Source: an uncultured Algibacter sp. (lineage in GTDB: Bacteria; Bacteroidota; Bacteroidia; Flavobacteriales; Flavobacteriaceae). Taken from it: a DNA stretch of 36,991 nucleotides. A program made the position numbers and the translations under genes. Positions 24,077 to 32,067 of this stretch are shown piece after piece (the stretch's first letter is position 1; each line of letters starts with the position of its first letter). Below the pieces are notes generated by a model that did no database searches, was not told the DNA's origin, and saw nothing but the letters and a program-made list of their open reading frames with translations. Location of the stretch: contig NZ_CAJQQI010000049.1 of NCBI RefSeq assembly GCF_905480415.1, forward strand, positions 1 through 36,991, given 5' to 3'.

Positions 24077-24964
24077 ATGAAAATATATAAAATATTACTC
24101 TTAGCCGCTTTGGCCTTACCTCTATCAGTCTTTTCTCAAGAACAGGTTAATGATACAATTGTAAAGGAAAAACCAGAGCGCCCAGCGTTTGAAAGTTCCT
24201 TTTTATTTGATAACCCAACAAATGTTCTATTTAGTAAAAACACTTTAGAGATACAAATGTCTCACAGATTTGGAGAGCTTAATGACGACAAGAACGATTT
24301 AGCCGGCTTTTATGGCTCAGCGAATATTAGAATTGGATTAACATATGCAATTCACGATAGATTAACCGTAGGGTTCGGTACTACAAAAAACAAGAACTAT
24401 CAAGACTTTAACTGGAAAGCGGCATTATTAAGACAAACACGTTCTGATAAGATACCTGTAAGTGTAAGTTATTACGGAAATTTTGCTATCGATGCAAGAA
24501 GCAAAAACCAAGGTCTTTTTATAGAGACCTCAGATAGATACTCATTTTTTAATCAGTTAATTATAGCCCGTAGATTTAACCCAAAACTTTCTTTACAAGT
24601 AGCGCCGAGTGTTTCTCATTATAACACAGTTGCTACAACAATGAGAAATGATATGGTTGCCATTGCATTTGGAGGACGCTATAAAATTAGTTCTCAAACA
24701 TCTGTAATAGCAGATTATAGTCAACCACTTACTAAAATGAAGTTAGATAACCCTTACCCGGGAATTAGTTTAGGATTTGAATTTGGTACATCGGCACATA
24801 CCTTCCAGTTATTTGCAACAAACTATTGGGGCATTCTTCCTCAGGACAACTATATGTTTAATAAAAAGGCTACTGGTTTAGAAGGGACCTTTGGTTTTGG
24901 CAAGCAAAAGAAAAGTGGTCAATATCTAATTGGATTTAATATAACTAGAAACTATAATTTTTAA
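24077..24964 (+). CDS. DUF5777-type outer-membrane beta-barrel
   Basis: A 295-residue protein with a signal peptide ending VFSQ (about residue 21). The rest shows regular alternating strands with aromatic ends (NTLEIQMSHRFGEL, ANIRIGLTYAIHDRLTVGFG, FGGRYKISSQTSVIADYS, FQLFATNYWGILPQDNYM) and ends in a strand ending NYNF, the terminal aromatic expected of outer-membrane barrels. PTNVLFSKNTLEI and MSHRFG fit DUF5777, a Bacteroidota family often found in cytochrome or YceI loci. It could be a porin-like sleeve for the lipoprotein cytochromes, by analogy with MtrB/PioB, but it is smaller and unrelated in sequence, so this is inference. Confidence 0.8.
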   Translation: MKIYKILLLAALALPLSVFSQEQVNDTIVKEKPERPAFESSFLFDNPTNVLFSKNTLEIQMSHRFGELNDDKNDLAGFYGSANIRIGLTYAIHDRLTVGFGTTKNKNYQDFNWKAALLRQTRSDKIPVSVSYYGNFAIDARSKNQGLFIETSDRYSFFNQLIIARRFNPKLSLQVAPSVSHYNTVATTMRNDMVAIAFGGRYKISSQTSVIADYSQPLTKMKLDNPYPGISLGFEFGTSAHTFQLFATNYWGILPQDNYMFNKKATGLEGTFGFGKQKKSGQYLIGFNITRNYNF

Positions 24965-24969
24965 ACATT

Positions 24970-25230
24970 ATGAAAGATAAATCTAGAAAAGGTACAAAAA
25001 TCTCTCGTCGTGGTATGTTGCCACTTTTAGGAGGTGGTTTACTAATTCCTTTTCTAGGTTTTAGTAACTCAGATACTAATAGTATTCCCGAAGACGAAGA
25101 GTACACAACGCTTTTAAAGGCAGATGGCACTGCTGTAAAAGTTAAAACTAGCACCCTAAATAAATCGAAAATTGTAAAGAAAAACATATCAAATAAATCA
25201 TTTCTAAACTGGCTTGGTAAAAAACTATAA
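24970..25230 (+). CDS. small Tat-exported protein
   Basis: An 86-residue protein. The N-terminus has a twin-arginine signal (KISRRGMLPLLGGG, R13 and R14) with a modest hydrophobic core ending near residue 32, so at most 54 residues are exported. That tail has no Cys or cofactor motif. The piece YTTLLKADGTAVKVKTSTL matches the post-signal linker of the next gene product (MELMTTDGTLIQVDSSEVM), so the two share a short module. It lies five bases after the barrel and 22 before the ferredoxin. It may be an assembly partner or small subunit of the ferredoxin, or a truncated duplicate that lost the cluster domains; the intact frame and position favour a real gene. Confidence 0.75.
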   Translation: MKDKSRKGTKISRRGMLPLLGGGLLIPFLGFSNSDTNSIPEDEEYTTLLKADGTAVKVKTSTLNKSKIVKKNISNKSFLNWLGKKL

Positions 25231-25252
25231 TTTCCTTTAACTCAATATAATT

Positions 25253-26239
25253 ATGGAAGATAAGAACAAAAGCTCAAGACGTAAATTTCTTGACAATGGC
25301 TTAAAACTGGGAATTGTTAGTGCAATTGGCGGACTTGGCTTGTCTAAAATTACCTCCAAATTAAATGCTTCTAACGTTGATAGCTCTGGAGAGAAAATGG
25401 AGTTAATGACTACCGATGGAACGCTTATTCAAGTAGATTCATCTGAAGTTATGGAAGTAACGCATGCTAAAGAACATGATAAAAAATACAATGTTAGGGA
25501 AGGCAACCCAAATAGAAAATTTGTTATGGTGGTGGATCTTGCAAAATGCAAAAATGCCTTAAAATGTCAAAACGCTTGTAACAAGCATCATTATATTACC
25601 GGAGAAAACGCGTGGCTTAAAGTCTATAAAATGCAGGAAGAAAAAGACACAGCACCGTATTGGATGCCTATGATGTGTATGCATTGTGATCAACCAGCCT
25701 GTGTTACTGTTTGTCCTGTTGACGCCACTTTTAAAAGAAAAGATGGACTCGTACTAATAGACAACGAACGTTGTATTGGTTGCCGATTTTGTATGGCGGC
25801 TTGCCCTTACTCAACACGAGTTTTTAATTGGGGTGAACCCGGTCAAGAAGTCACTTTAAATATGGACATGACTCATCATACACCATCTCCAGAACATGCA
25901 GGAATGCCAAGCATAAAAGGAACAGTAGACAAATGTGACTTTTGCCCGCATGCCATAGACAATAATGAATTACCACACTGTGTTACTTCTTGCCCAAACG
26001 GAGTCTTTTATTTTGGAGACAAATACGAAGACACTGTAACCAATGGAGATGAAACAGTAAGATTAAGCCAATTGCTTGAAGATAAATCAGGATACCGCTT
26101 GATGGAAGGATTAGGAACATCTCCGAGTGTGTATTATTTACCTCCTGTAGATAGATTAGTCGATTTTGAAGATGGTCTAAAAGATTTCAAAGAATTTGAA
26201 TCTGTTGAACCAGTTTCACCTGCTGAAAAACCTGAATAG
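25253..26239 (+). CDS. Tat-exported four-cluster ferredoxin subunit (NrfC/PsrB/CbcT-like)
   Basis: A 328-residue protein with a strong Tat signal (SSRRKFLDNG, R9 and R10), so it folds in the cytoplasm and acts in the periplasm. Four Cys groups follow: group I C99, C105, C109, where the second Cys of the usual CxxCxxCxxxC is A102; group II C142, C145, C150, C154; group III C174, C177, C180, C184; group IV C228, C231, C243, C247. This is the electron-transfer subunit that usually sits on an NrfD-type membrane protein, encoded two bases downstream. Group I would have three ligands, so one cluster may be [3Fe-4S]. No molybdopterin partner is encoded nearby. Confidence 0.93.
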   Translation: MEDKNKSSRRKFLDNGLKLGIVSAIGGLGLSKITSKLNASNVDSSGEKMELMTTDGTLIQVDSSEVMEVTHAKEHDKKYNVREGNPNRKFVMVVDLAKCKNALKCQNACNKHHYITGENAWLKVYKMQEEKDTAPYWMPMMCMHCDQPACVTVCPVDATFKRKDGLVLIDNERCIGCRFCMAACPYSTRVFNWGEPGQEVTLNMDMTHHTPSPEHAGMPSIKGTVDKCDFCPHAIDNNELPHCVTSCPNGVFYFGDKYEDTVTNGDETVRLSQLLEDKSGYRLMEGLGTSPSVYYLPPVDRLVDFEDGLKDFKEFESVEPVSPAEKPE

Positions 26240-26241
26240 TT

Positions 26242-27561
26242 ATGCAAACTCATAAAACTATAATCCGAGATTTAAAGCCAAAAAAATTTGGCAAACGTGA
26301 TACTATCTGGACTATTTCACTCATTGTGATAATACTCATTGGCTTAGTTGCTTATATAGATCAACTTATTACAGGACAAGAAGTTACCAACATGCGAGAT
26401 TATGCCCTTTGGGGTATTTATATTTCAAACTTTGTGTTCTTTGTTGCAACAAGTTTTGTTGGAACAGTAACCGTTGCTATATTAAGGTTAACAAATAATT
26501 CGTGGCGAACACCATTAGTTAGAATTGCTGAAATTATTTCGGTTGCAGCTATTATTATGGCAGGAATCACCATCATGATTGATATGGCAAGACCTGATAG
26601 ATTATTAAATCTATTTATCCATGCGAGACTTCAATCTCCTATTACTTGGGATGTAGTCATTATTCCGACTTACATAGTTATTAGTTTATTATTATTGTAT
26701 TTTCCTTTGATTCCAGATTTTGCAATACTTAAAACGCACTTTAAAAAGAAAGAACCAAAACTTAGTAAGTTTTATGGCAAACTAGCTTTAAACTGGACAG
26801 GAAGTAAAGCTCAAAAATTATTACAAGAAAAATCCATAAGAATTATTGCAATCATGATTATTCCTGTTGGTCTTTTGCTACAAACCATTGATGCTTGGCT
26901 GTTTTCTACCACTTATCGAATTGGATGGGACAGCACTAATTTTGCACCATATTTTATTTCTGGAGCTTTTGTTGCTGGTGTGGGTGCACTGGTAACCCTA
27001 ATTTATATTATTAGAAAAGCGAAAAGATTAGAAAATTATATTACAGATTATCACTTCGACAAACTTGGTAAATTACTAGCACTTGCTTGCTTAATTTACC
27101 TCTACTTTAATATTAACGAATATGTCATTCCTTTATTTACAGCAAAAAAAGGAGAACTTGTACATTTAGAAACATTGTTTACCGGAAGTTATTCAATTTT
27201 ATTTTGGGCAGTAACTATAATAGGATTGATTGTACCAATAATTGTTTTACTGTTTAAAAAAGGAAGAAAACCAAATACCATGTTTGTTATAGGACTCATG
27301 GTTGTAATTGGATCTTGGTGGAAACGATTTGTGATCGTTACGCCAACACTGTTACATCCATTTTTACCGATTCAAGGAGTCCCAGAATCATGGCGTCACT
27401 ATTTTCCTAGCTTACACGAATGGCTAATTACCTTCGCAACATTAGCTATGGCCTTTTTAATTATTACAGTTTGCGTACGTTACTTACCAGTAATACCCAT
27501 TCAAAGAACAATTGATGAAATGGAAGCTTCCGAAGCTAATAATAAAAACACTGAGTCATGA
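26242..27561 (+). CDS. NrfD/PsrC-family quinone-interacting membrane subunit
   Basis: A 439-residue protein with about ten membrane helices (starting near residues 20, 50, 85, 130, 205, 235, 270, 315, 350, 385). The sections MRDYALWGIYISNFVFFVAT, AGITIMIDMARPDR and YFPSLHEWLITFATLAMAF resemble NrfD-like subunits of the longer ActC/DsrP kind. Family members exchange electrons between menaquinone and an attached ferredoxin subunit, and some conduct protons. It follows the ferredoxin after two bases and overlaps the next gene by four bases (ATGA), so the three products should be made together. The direction is inferred as quinol oxidation because the other components are cytochromes. Confidence 0.9.
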   Translation: MQTHKTIIRDLKPKKFGKRDTIWTISLIVIILIGLVAYIDQLITGQEVTNMRDYALWGIYISNFVFFVATSFVGTVTVAILRLTNNSWRTPLVRIAEIISVAAIIMAGITIMIDMARPDRLLNLFIHARLQSPITWDVVIIPTYIVISLLLLYFPLIPDFAILKTHFKKKEPKLSKFYGKLALNWTGSKAQKLLQEKSIRIIAIMIIPVGLLLQTIDAWLFSTTYRIGWDSTNFAPYFISGAFVAGVGALVTLIYIIRKAKRLENYITDYHFDKLGKLLALACLIYLYFNINEYVIPLFTAKKGELVHLETLFTGSYSILFWAVTIIGLIVPIIVLLFKKGRKPNTMFVIGLMVVIGSWWKRFVIVTPTLLHPFLPIQGVPESWRHYFPSLHEWLITFATLAMAFLIITVCVRYLPVIPIQRTIDEMEASEANNKNTES

Positions 27562-28430
27562 AACATCTAAATCCTAGACATCTTCTACTTCTTATACTTT
27601 TATGTGTGTTTATTAGTCCTTTTTTAAGCCAAAAACTGGAAGCACAGGATAAGAAAAAAATAAAGCTTAGAATAAAAGCAGATTATACAAAGATAATAGA
27701 TCATTCCTGCTTTATTGATTTAACAACTACCGCCAAAATCAACAAAAAAAACACAGGTGTTGCTAATTTAATTTTAACCATTATTAATGAAACCGATGAT
27801 GATCAATTAGAATTAGGACAGGCAACTACAAACCAAGATGGAAAAGTTAGATTTCTTATAAATGACCTTAATAAATTACTAAAAGACACTCTCGGGTTTT
27901 ACACCTTAAAGGTGAAATTTAAGGGTGATGAGCGTTTTAAGAAAGCCTCTAAAAGACTTTCATTTAAAGATGCGAACATAGAGGCCAAATCATTTACAAA
28001 AGACAGTGTTAATTATGTGAGCGCAACTCTAAAAGATTTACATTTAGACAGCTTATTAAGCGAGACACCTCTTAATGTGAGTGTAGAGCGCCTATTCAAG
28101 TCACTCCCTTTAGGAGAAGAATTTAATTATACTGACAAAAACGGCACTATTGTTGTACCTATAGAAGAAGGGATTCCGGGTTTAGATGGCAAATTAGTCA
28201 TTGAAGTGGTATTGAATGACAGTGATGATTACGGAACTGTAAAAGCTCTGGTAAATACTACTTTTGGGAAAACAATAATTTTAGACAATTCCTTCGAAAA
28301 CAGAACATTATGGGCACCAAGGAACAAAACCCCTATCTTTATTCTAATATTTGCTAATCTATTAATTTTTGCAATGTGGGGCATCATTATATATTTAATA
28401 AACAATTTATTTAGAATCAATAAATCTTAA
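27558..28430 (+). CDS. tail-anchored periplasmic protein with Ig-like domains
   Basis: A 290-residue protein. It has an N-terminal signal peptide (about 1-30, ending KLEAQ), two stretches resembling Ig or invasin-type beta sandwiches (about 35-135, with GQATTNQDGKVRFLIND, and about 140-245, with NYTDKNGTIVVPIEEG), and a single membrane helix near the C-terminus (263-285) with a short basic tail. No Cys pair, haem or metal motif is present, so it is not itself a redox carrier. Being translated through an ATGA overlap with the NrfD gene, it is probably a structural subunit on the periplasmic face of that complex. No named family was recognised with certainty. Confidence 0.75.
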   Translation: MKHLNPRHLLLLILLCVFISPFLSQKLEAQDKKKIKLRIKADYTKIIDHSCFIDLTTTAKINKKNTGVANLILTIINETDDDQLELGQATTNQDGKVRFLINDLNKLLKDTLGFYTLKVKFKGDERFKKASKRLSFKDANIEAKSFTKDSVNYVSATLKDLHLDSLLSETPLNVSVERLFKSLPLGEEFNYTDKNGTIVVPIEEGIPGLDGKLVIEVVLNDSDDYGTVKALVNTTFGKTIILDNSFENRTLWAPRNKTPIFILIFANLLIFAMWGIIIYLINNLFRINKS

Positions 28431-28443
28431 AAAATTTGACATT

Positions 28444-28842
28444 ATGAAAACACTTAAAAACCTAATCTTTATAGCAATTTTATCTTTCGTTATTGTTTCT
28501 TTCACCTCAATTATTCAAGATGAGTGGGTTGTTCCTGCCAAGTACGAAAACATGAAAAATCCAACAAATTCTAGTGAAGATTTAGACATTGGAAAATCAC
28601 TTTATAGCAAACACTGTAAATCATGTCATGGCAAAGAAGGCTATGGTGACGGACCAAAAGCTGAAGAACAAGAAGGTGATTTAGGAGATTTCTCAACATC
28701 AGAATTTCAAGCACAATCTGATGGAGCTTTATTTTACAAGACCTCTTTTGGAAGAGACGATATGCCAGAATACACAAAAAAAATGACTGATGACGAAGAC
28801 AGATGGCTTATAGTAAATTATATGAGAACCTTAGAAGAATAA
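28444..28842 (+). CDS. class I mono-haem cytochrome c
   Basis: A 132-residue protein with an N-terminal hydrophobic segment (8-24) that could be a signal peptide or anchor. The haem motif is CKSCH (C58, C61, H62), in the typical GKSLYSKHCKSCHGKEGYGDG context, and M107 (FGRDDMPEYTK) is the likely sixth ligand. The C-terminal helix DRWLIVNYMRTL is standard for the fold. It should be a soluble or inner-membrane-attached electron carrier, probably accepting from the NrfD/ferredoxin unit. It lies 13 bases after the tail-anchored protein. Confidence 0.92.
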   Translation: MKTLKNLIFIAILSFVIVSFTSIIQDEWVVPAKYENMKNPTNSSEDLDIGKSLYSKHCKSCHGKEGYGDGPKAEEQEGDLGDFSTSEFQAQSDGALFYKTSFGRDDMPEYTKKMTDDEDRWLIVNYMRTLEE

Positions 28843-28845
28843 CTT

Positions 28846-28859
28846 AAGGAGTAAAATTG
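28846..28859 (+). promoter_or_regulatory. Shine-Dalgarno-like AAGGAG with TTG codon upstream of hemA
   Basis: AAGGAG (28846-28851) stands five bases before an in-frame TTG (28857-28859). Strong Shine-Dalgarno sites are rare in this window, so this could mark a longer HemA form or a coupling site after the cytochrome c stop at 28842. Confidence 0.4.
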
Positions 28860-28895
28860 CCTTATTATTTTATTAAGCAATTAAACAACCATAAA

Positions 28896-30125
28896 ATGAA
28901 CCAGTCATTACGCTATATTAGTATTTCGCATAAAACAGCTTCGGTTAAACAAAGAGAAGTATTCCATATTCCTCTGGAAAAGAAAAGTGATTACACTCAA
29001 ATTTTATGTAATACTTTTCCAGATATTGATGGATTGCTACTTTTAACAACTTGCAATAGGACTGAAATATATTTTGAAACCAGAACACATTCGGCGACAA
29101 GTATTCGTGATTATTTAATAGATCTAAAATTGCCTAAAAGCAGTTCTATAGATAAAAATTTATTTGAGTTTAGTGACAGTACTGAATCCACTGTAAAACA
29201 CCTATTGGAAGTGTCATCTGGACTAGAGTCTTCAGTATTAGGCGATTCTGAAATTATACATCAAATTAAAAAATCGTTTCAATTTTCAATGACCCACAAA
29301 CTACAAGGGTCTTTATTAGAACGTGCAATACAAAGTGTTTTTAAAAGTCATAAGCGAATAAGTAATGAAACTAATTTTAGAGATGGCACAACTTCTGTTG
29401 CCTATAAATCATTAAAAGTCATTCAAAATAATTTCAAAAACGCCAGCTCAAAGACAAAAAAAATACTTTTTATCGGAGCTGGTGATATTGTAAAACAATT
29501 ATTTAAATATAATTCAAAATTTAATTACAGCAATATTTATATAAGTAATCGAAGTAAAGAAAAGGCTATGATATTGGCCCAAAAAAATAAGTGCAAAACA
29601 TTTCCTTGGGCGAACGTACTGGCAAATAAATTAGATGATTTTGAAGTTATTATAAGTGCCGTTAGCAATTGTTCAAATCTGATACATGATTTAACTGTTT
29701 CAAACCATAATGTATTACTTCTTGACTTAGCTGTTCCTTGTAATATTGACAAAAGCCTGATGTATCAAAATAACGTAATGTTTCATGATTTAGATTCTAT
29801 TTCAAAAGAACTTGAAGAAAATAAAGAGATGCGTATAGCTTCCAAAAGTGACGTAATTAATATTATTGTAGAAGAACTTACAACTTACAACGAGTGGCTT
29901 AATGAAGCGCAGTTAAGAGCTCTTTTGGCCAACTTGAAAATTTCGATAAACAAGGTGGTTACGAAACAGTTTCAACCTAATATTGAAGACACTCAAATTA
30001 AATTGGTAACTAATGAGGTCATGAAAAAACTAATCAATCAAAAAGAAACATTAGCATTATTACCTGAAAATGAATTAAATAAAATAATATCTGACGAAGC
30101 TTCACTTCTAATTAATAACTTGTAA
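28896..30125 (+). CDS. hemA: glutamyl-tRNA reductase
   Basis: A 409-residue enzyme that converts Glu-tRNA to glutamate-1-semialdehyde, the first committed step of haem synthesis. The catalytic Cys is C53 (LLTTCNRTEIYFE), followed by SSGLESSVLGDSEI, the NADPH fold (ILFIGAGDIVKQL, NIYISNRSKEKA) and the dimerisation domain. The ATG at 28896 gives the family N-terminus (MNQSLRYISISHKTA). A TTG at 28857 preceded five bases earlier by AAGGAG is an alternative start that adds 13 residues. It follows the cytochrome c gene in the same direction with no terminator, so it is probably in the respiratory operon. It may be a second copy of hemA; this needs the rest of the genome. Confidence 0.93.
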   Translation: MNQSLRYISISHKTASVKQREVFHIPLEKKSDYTQILCNTFPDIDGLLLLTTCNRTEIYFETRTHSATSIRDYLIDLKLPKSSSIDKNLFEFSDSTESTVKHLLEVSSGLESSVLGDSEIIHQIKKSFQFSMTHKLQGSLLERAIQSVFKSHKRISNETNFRDGTTSVAYKSLKVIQNNFKNASSKTKKILFIGAGDIVKQLFKYNSKFNYSNIYISNRSKEKAMILAQKNKCKTFPWANVLANKLDDFEVIISAVSNCSNLIHDLTVSNHNVLLLDLAVPCNIDKSLMYQNNVMFHDLDSISKELEENKEMRIASKSDVINIIVEELTTYNEWLNEAQLRALLANLKISINKVVTKQFQPNIEDTQIKLVTNEVMKKLINQKETLALLPENELNKIISDEASLLINNL

Positions 30126-30229
30126 TAAACAACACACTAGTAGGTATTACATCTTTTTTGTGCCTTTACTACAATTCCTTTCCTAAATTCTCTAAATTAA
30201 ACTACTTTAGAGCACTCTAAAAGTATGTC

Positions 30230-31291
30230 ATGAAACTTAAATTATACACTATATTGCTTACATTAAGTCTTTTAAATTGTAAAGCACAAGATACTACGCT
30301 TTATGTTGGAACCTATACTAATGGAGATTGCGAAGGCATTTACAAACTAACATTTAACACAACTACTGGAGTGTTAACAAATAAGCAATTAGCTGCAAAA
30401 ACAGAAAACCCTTCTTATTTAAGTTATTCTCCAGATAAGAAACATATTTATGCAGTAAATGAGAACGAAAAAGGGATGGTTTCCGCATTTGAAATTCAAG
30501 ATAACGGACATCTCAAGTCATTGAACAAAGTTAGTACCCACGGGGCACACCCTTGTCATGTCGCTATAAATAAATCTGGTAACAAAGCAATTGTTTCAAA
30601 TTATACTGGCGGAAATGCTTCTATATACTCCATAAAAAATGATGGTTCTTTAACAGAAGCTTTTCAGGTTTTAGACCATAATATTGATAGTACAGTTTCG
30701 CATGTGCATTCAGCCCAATTTTATAAAAATCAATTATACATTTCTGATTTAGGAAAAAATGCTGTCTCTAACTATCAACTAGAAAACAATATATATAAAT
30801 TAGTAAATTCATCTATGGTTGACTTAACAAATAATGCAGGGCCAAGACATTTTTCTTTAACTAATAATGGCGAATTTGTTTATATTATTAATGAATATGG
30901 GAGCTCTATTACAACTGGAAAGAAGAATAAAAATGGTTTTGATAAAATTGATGAGGACTCAACCCTAGAAGTTAATTATGAAGGAAAGAATTCATGTGCA
31001 GATATTCATTTATCTAAAGATGAACATTTTTTATACGCCTCAAACCGAGGTGAAAACACTATAGCTGTATTTAAAAGAGACACCAATAAGGGCACAATAA
31101 ATAAAATACAAACCATAAGTGTTCATGGTAACTGGCCCCGAAATTTCACTTTAGACCCAACAGGAAAATTTTTACTAGTAGCTAATAGATGGAGTCATAA
31201 TATTTCTGTTTTTAGCGTTAATACTTCTACTGGAATGCTAAAATTCATGCATGATACTAAAATCTCAGAACCCGTTTGTCTATTGTTTTAA
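30230..31291 (+). CDS. lactonase-family beta-propeller lipoprotein (6-phosphogluconolactonase-like)
   Basis: A 353-residue protein with a signal peptide and lipobox-like SLLNC (C17). The rest is a seven-bladed propeller of the Lactonase family (PF10282), with the typical blade starts LYVGTYTNGDCEGIYKL, NPSYLSYSPDKKHIYAVNE, GAHPCHVAINKSGNKAIVSN, GPRHFSLTNNGEFVYIINE and GNWPRNFTLDPTGKFLLVAN. Cytoplasmic relatives hydrolyse 6-phosphogluconolactone, but lipidation places this one outside the cytoplasm, so the substrate is probably a different lactone, or it may be non-enzymatic. It is the sole gene of its unit, 104 bases after hemA. Confidence 0.82.
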   Translation: MKLKLYTILLTLSLLNCKAQDTTLYVGTYTNGDCEGIYKLTFNTTTGVLTNKQLAAKTENPSYLSYSPDKKHIYAVNENEKGMVSAFEIQDNGHLKSLNKVSTHGAHPCHVAINKSGNKAIVSNYTGGNASIYSIKNDGSLTEAFQVLDHNIDSTVSHVHSAQFYKNQLYISDLGKNAVSNYQLENNIYKLVNSSMVDLTNNAGPRHFSLTNNGEFVYIINEYGSSITTGKKNKNGFDKIDEDSTLEVNYEGKNSCADIHLSKDEHFLYASNRGENTIAVFKRDTNKGTINKIQTISVHGNWPRNFTLDPTGKFLLVANRWSHNISVFSVNTSTGMLKFMHDTKISEPVCLLF

Positions 31292-31352
31292 AAATCAATT
31301 TTATAAGTAAAAAATCTACACAAATAAAGCACTGGATATTAAAAAAATATAA

Positions 31353-31360
31353 TATCTTTG
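31353..31360 (+). promoter_or_regulatory. -7 promoter box of rpsP
   Basis: TATCTTTG matches TAnnTTTG fully, 47 bases before the ATG. The leader after it contains a small stem, GAGGT-CGAGA-ACCTC (about 31379-31393). Confidence 0.6.
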
Positions 31361-31407
31361 CGCCCTCATTAATAATCGAGGTCGAGAACCTCAAATAATT
31401 AATTATT

Positions 31408-31974
31408 ATGCCAGTAAAAATTAGATTACAAAGACACGGTAAAAAAGGGAAACCTTACTATTGGATCGTAGCAGCAGATGCACGTTCAAAAAGAGATGGT
31501 AAATACTTAGAGAAATTAGGTGCTTACAATCCAAACACAAACCCAGCAACTGTTGAATTAAACGTTGATGGTGCTGTACAATGGTTACAGAATGGTGCAC
31601 AACCAACTGATACTGCTAAGACATTATTGTCTTACAAAGGTGCTTTATTAAAAAATCATCTTGTAGGTGGTGTTAGAAAAGGAGCTTTAACTGAAGAGCA
31701 AGCAGAAGCTAAATTTACTGCTTGGTTAGAAGAAAAAGAATCTAAAATTCAAGCAAAAGCTGAAGGTTTATCAGATGTTGAAGCAAAAGTGAAAGCTGAT
31801 GCTCTAGCTGCTGAAAAAGCTGTTAACGAAGCAAGAATCGCTGCTGCAACTCCTGTTGTTGAAGAAGCTGAAGAAGAAGTTGCTGAACAAGCCCCTGTTA
31901 TTGAAGAGGTTGTTGACGAGGCTCCTGCTGCTGAAGAAGCTCCTGCTACTGAAGCTACAAAAGACGAGGAATAA
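31408..31974 (+). CDS. rpsP: 30S ribosomal protein S16 with long acidic C-terminal extension
   Basis: A 188-residue S16. The conserved core is residues 1-80 (MPVKIRLQRHGKKGKPYYWI, VAADARSKRDGKYLEKLGAYNP, GAQPTDTAKTLLSYKGAL). Typical S16 has 80-90 residues; here about 100 more follow, first a charged helix-forming stretch (FTAWLEEKESKIQAKAEGLSD) and then a tail rich in A, E, V and P ending ATKDEE. Extended S16 proteins are usual in Bacteroidota. The protein is needed for small-subunit assembly. A strong terminator follows, so rimM, its usual operon partner, is set apart. Confidence 0.96.
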   Translation: MPVKIRLQRHGKKGKPYYWIVAADARSKRDGKYLEKLGAYNPNTNPATVELNVDGAVQWLQNGAQPTDTAKTLLSYKGALLKNHLVGGVRKGALTEEQAEAKFTAWLEEKESKIQAKAEGLSDVEAKVKADALAAEKAVNEARIAAATPVVEEAEEEVAEQAPVIEEVVDEAPAAEEAPATEATKDEE

Positions 31975-31997
31975 AAAAATTATTTTTTATACTTTTA

Positions 31998-32027
31998 AAC
32001 TCCGATATAACCTATCGGAGTTTTTTT
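31998..32027 (+). terminator. intrinsic terminator of rpsP
   Basis: AACTCCGATA (31998-32007) pairs perfectly with TATCGGAGTT (32013-32022) around TAACC, followed by a run of T to 32027. It lies 23 bases past the rpsP stop. Confidence 0.92.
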
Positions 32028-32067
32028 ATGACATAGTATTTTGATTTAAAAAATACATGATTGAACA

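Noticed and set aside
25253-27561. Alternative complex III (Act) operon
   Set aside because: The ferredoxin lacks the fused molybdopterin-like half of ActB, and no ActA pentahaem or ActE/F genes with the usual order are present.
31856-32044. Leu/Lys-rich plus-strand ORF over the rpsP tail
   Set aside because: It is a frame-shifted shadow of the repetitive Ala/Glu codons of the S16 extension.
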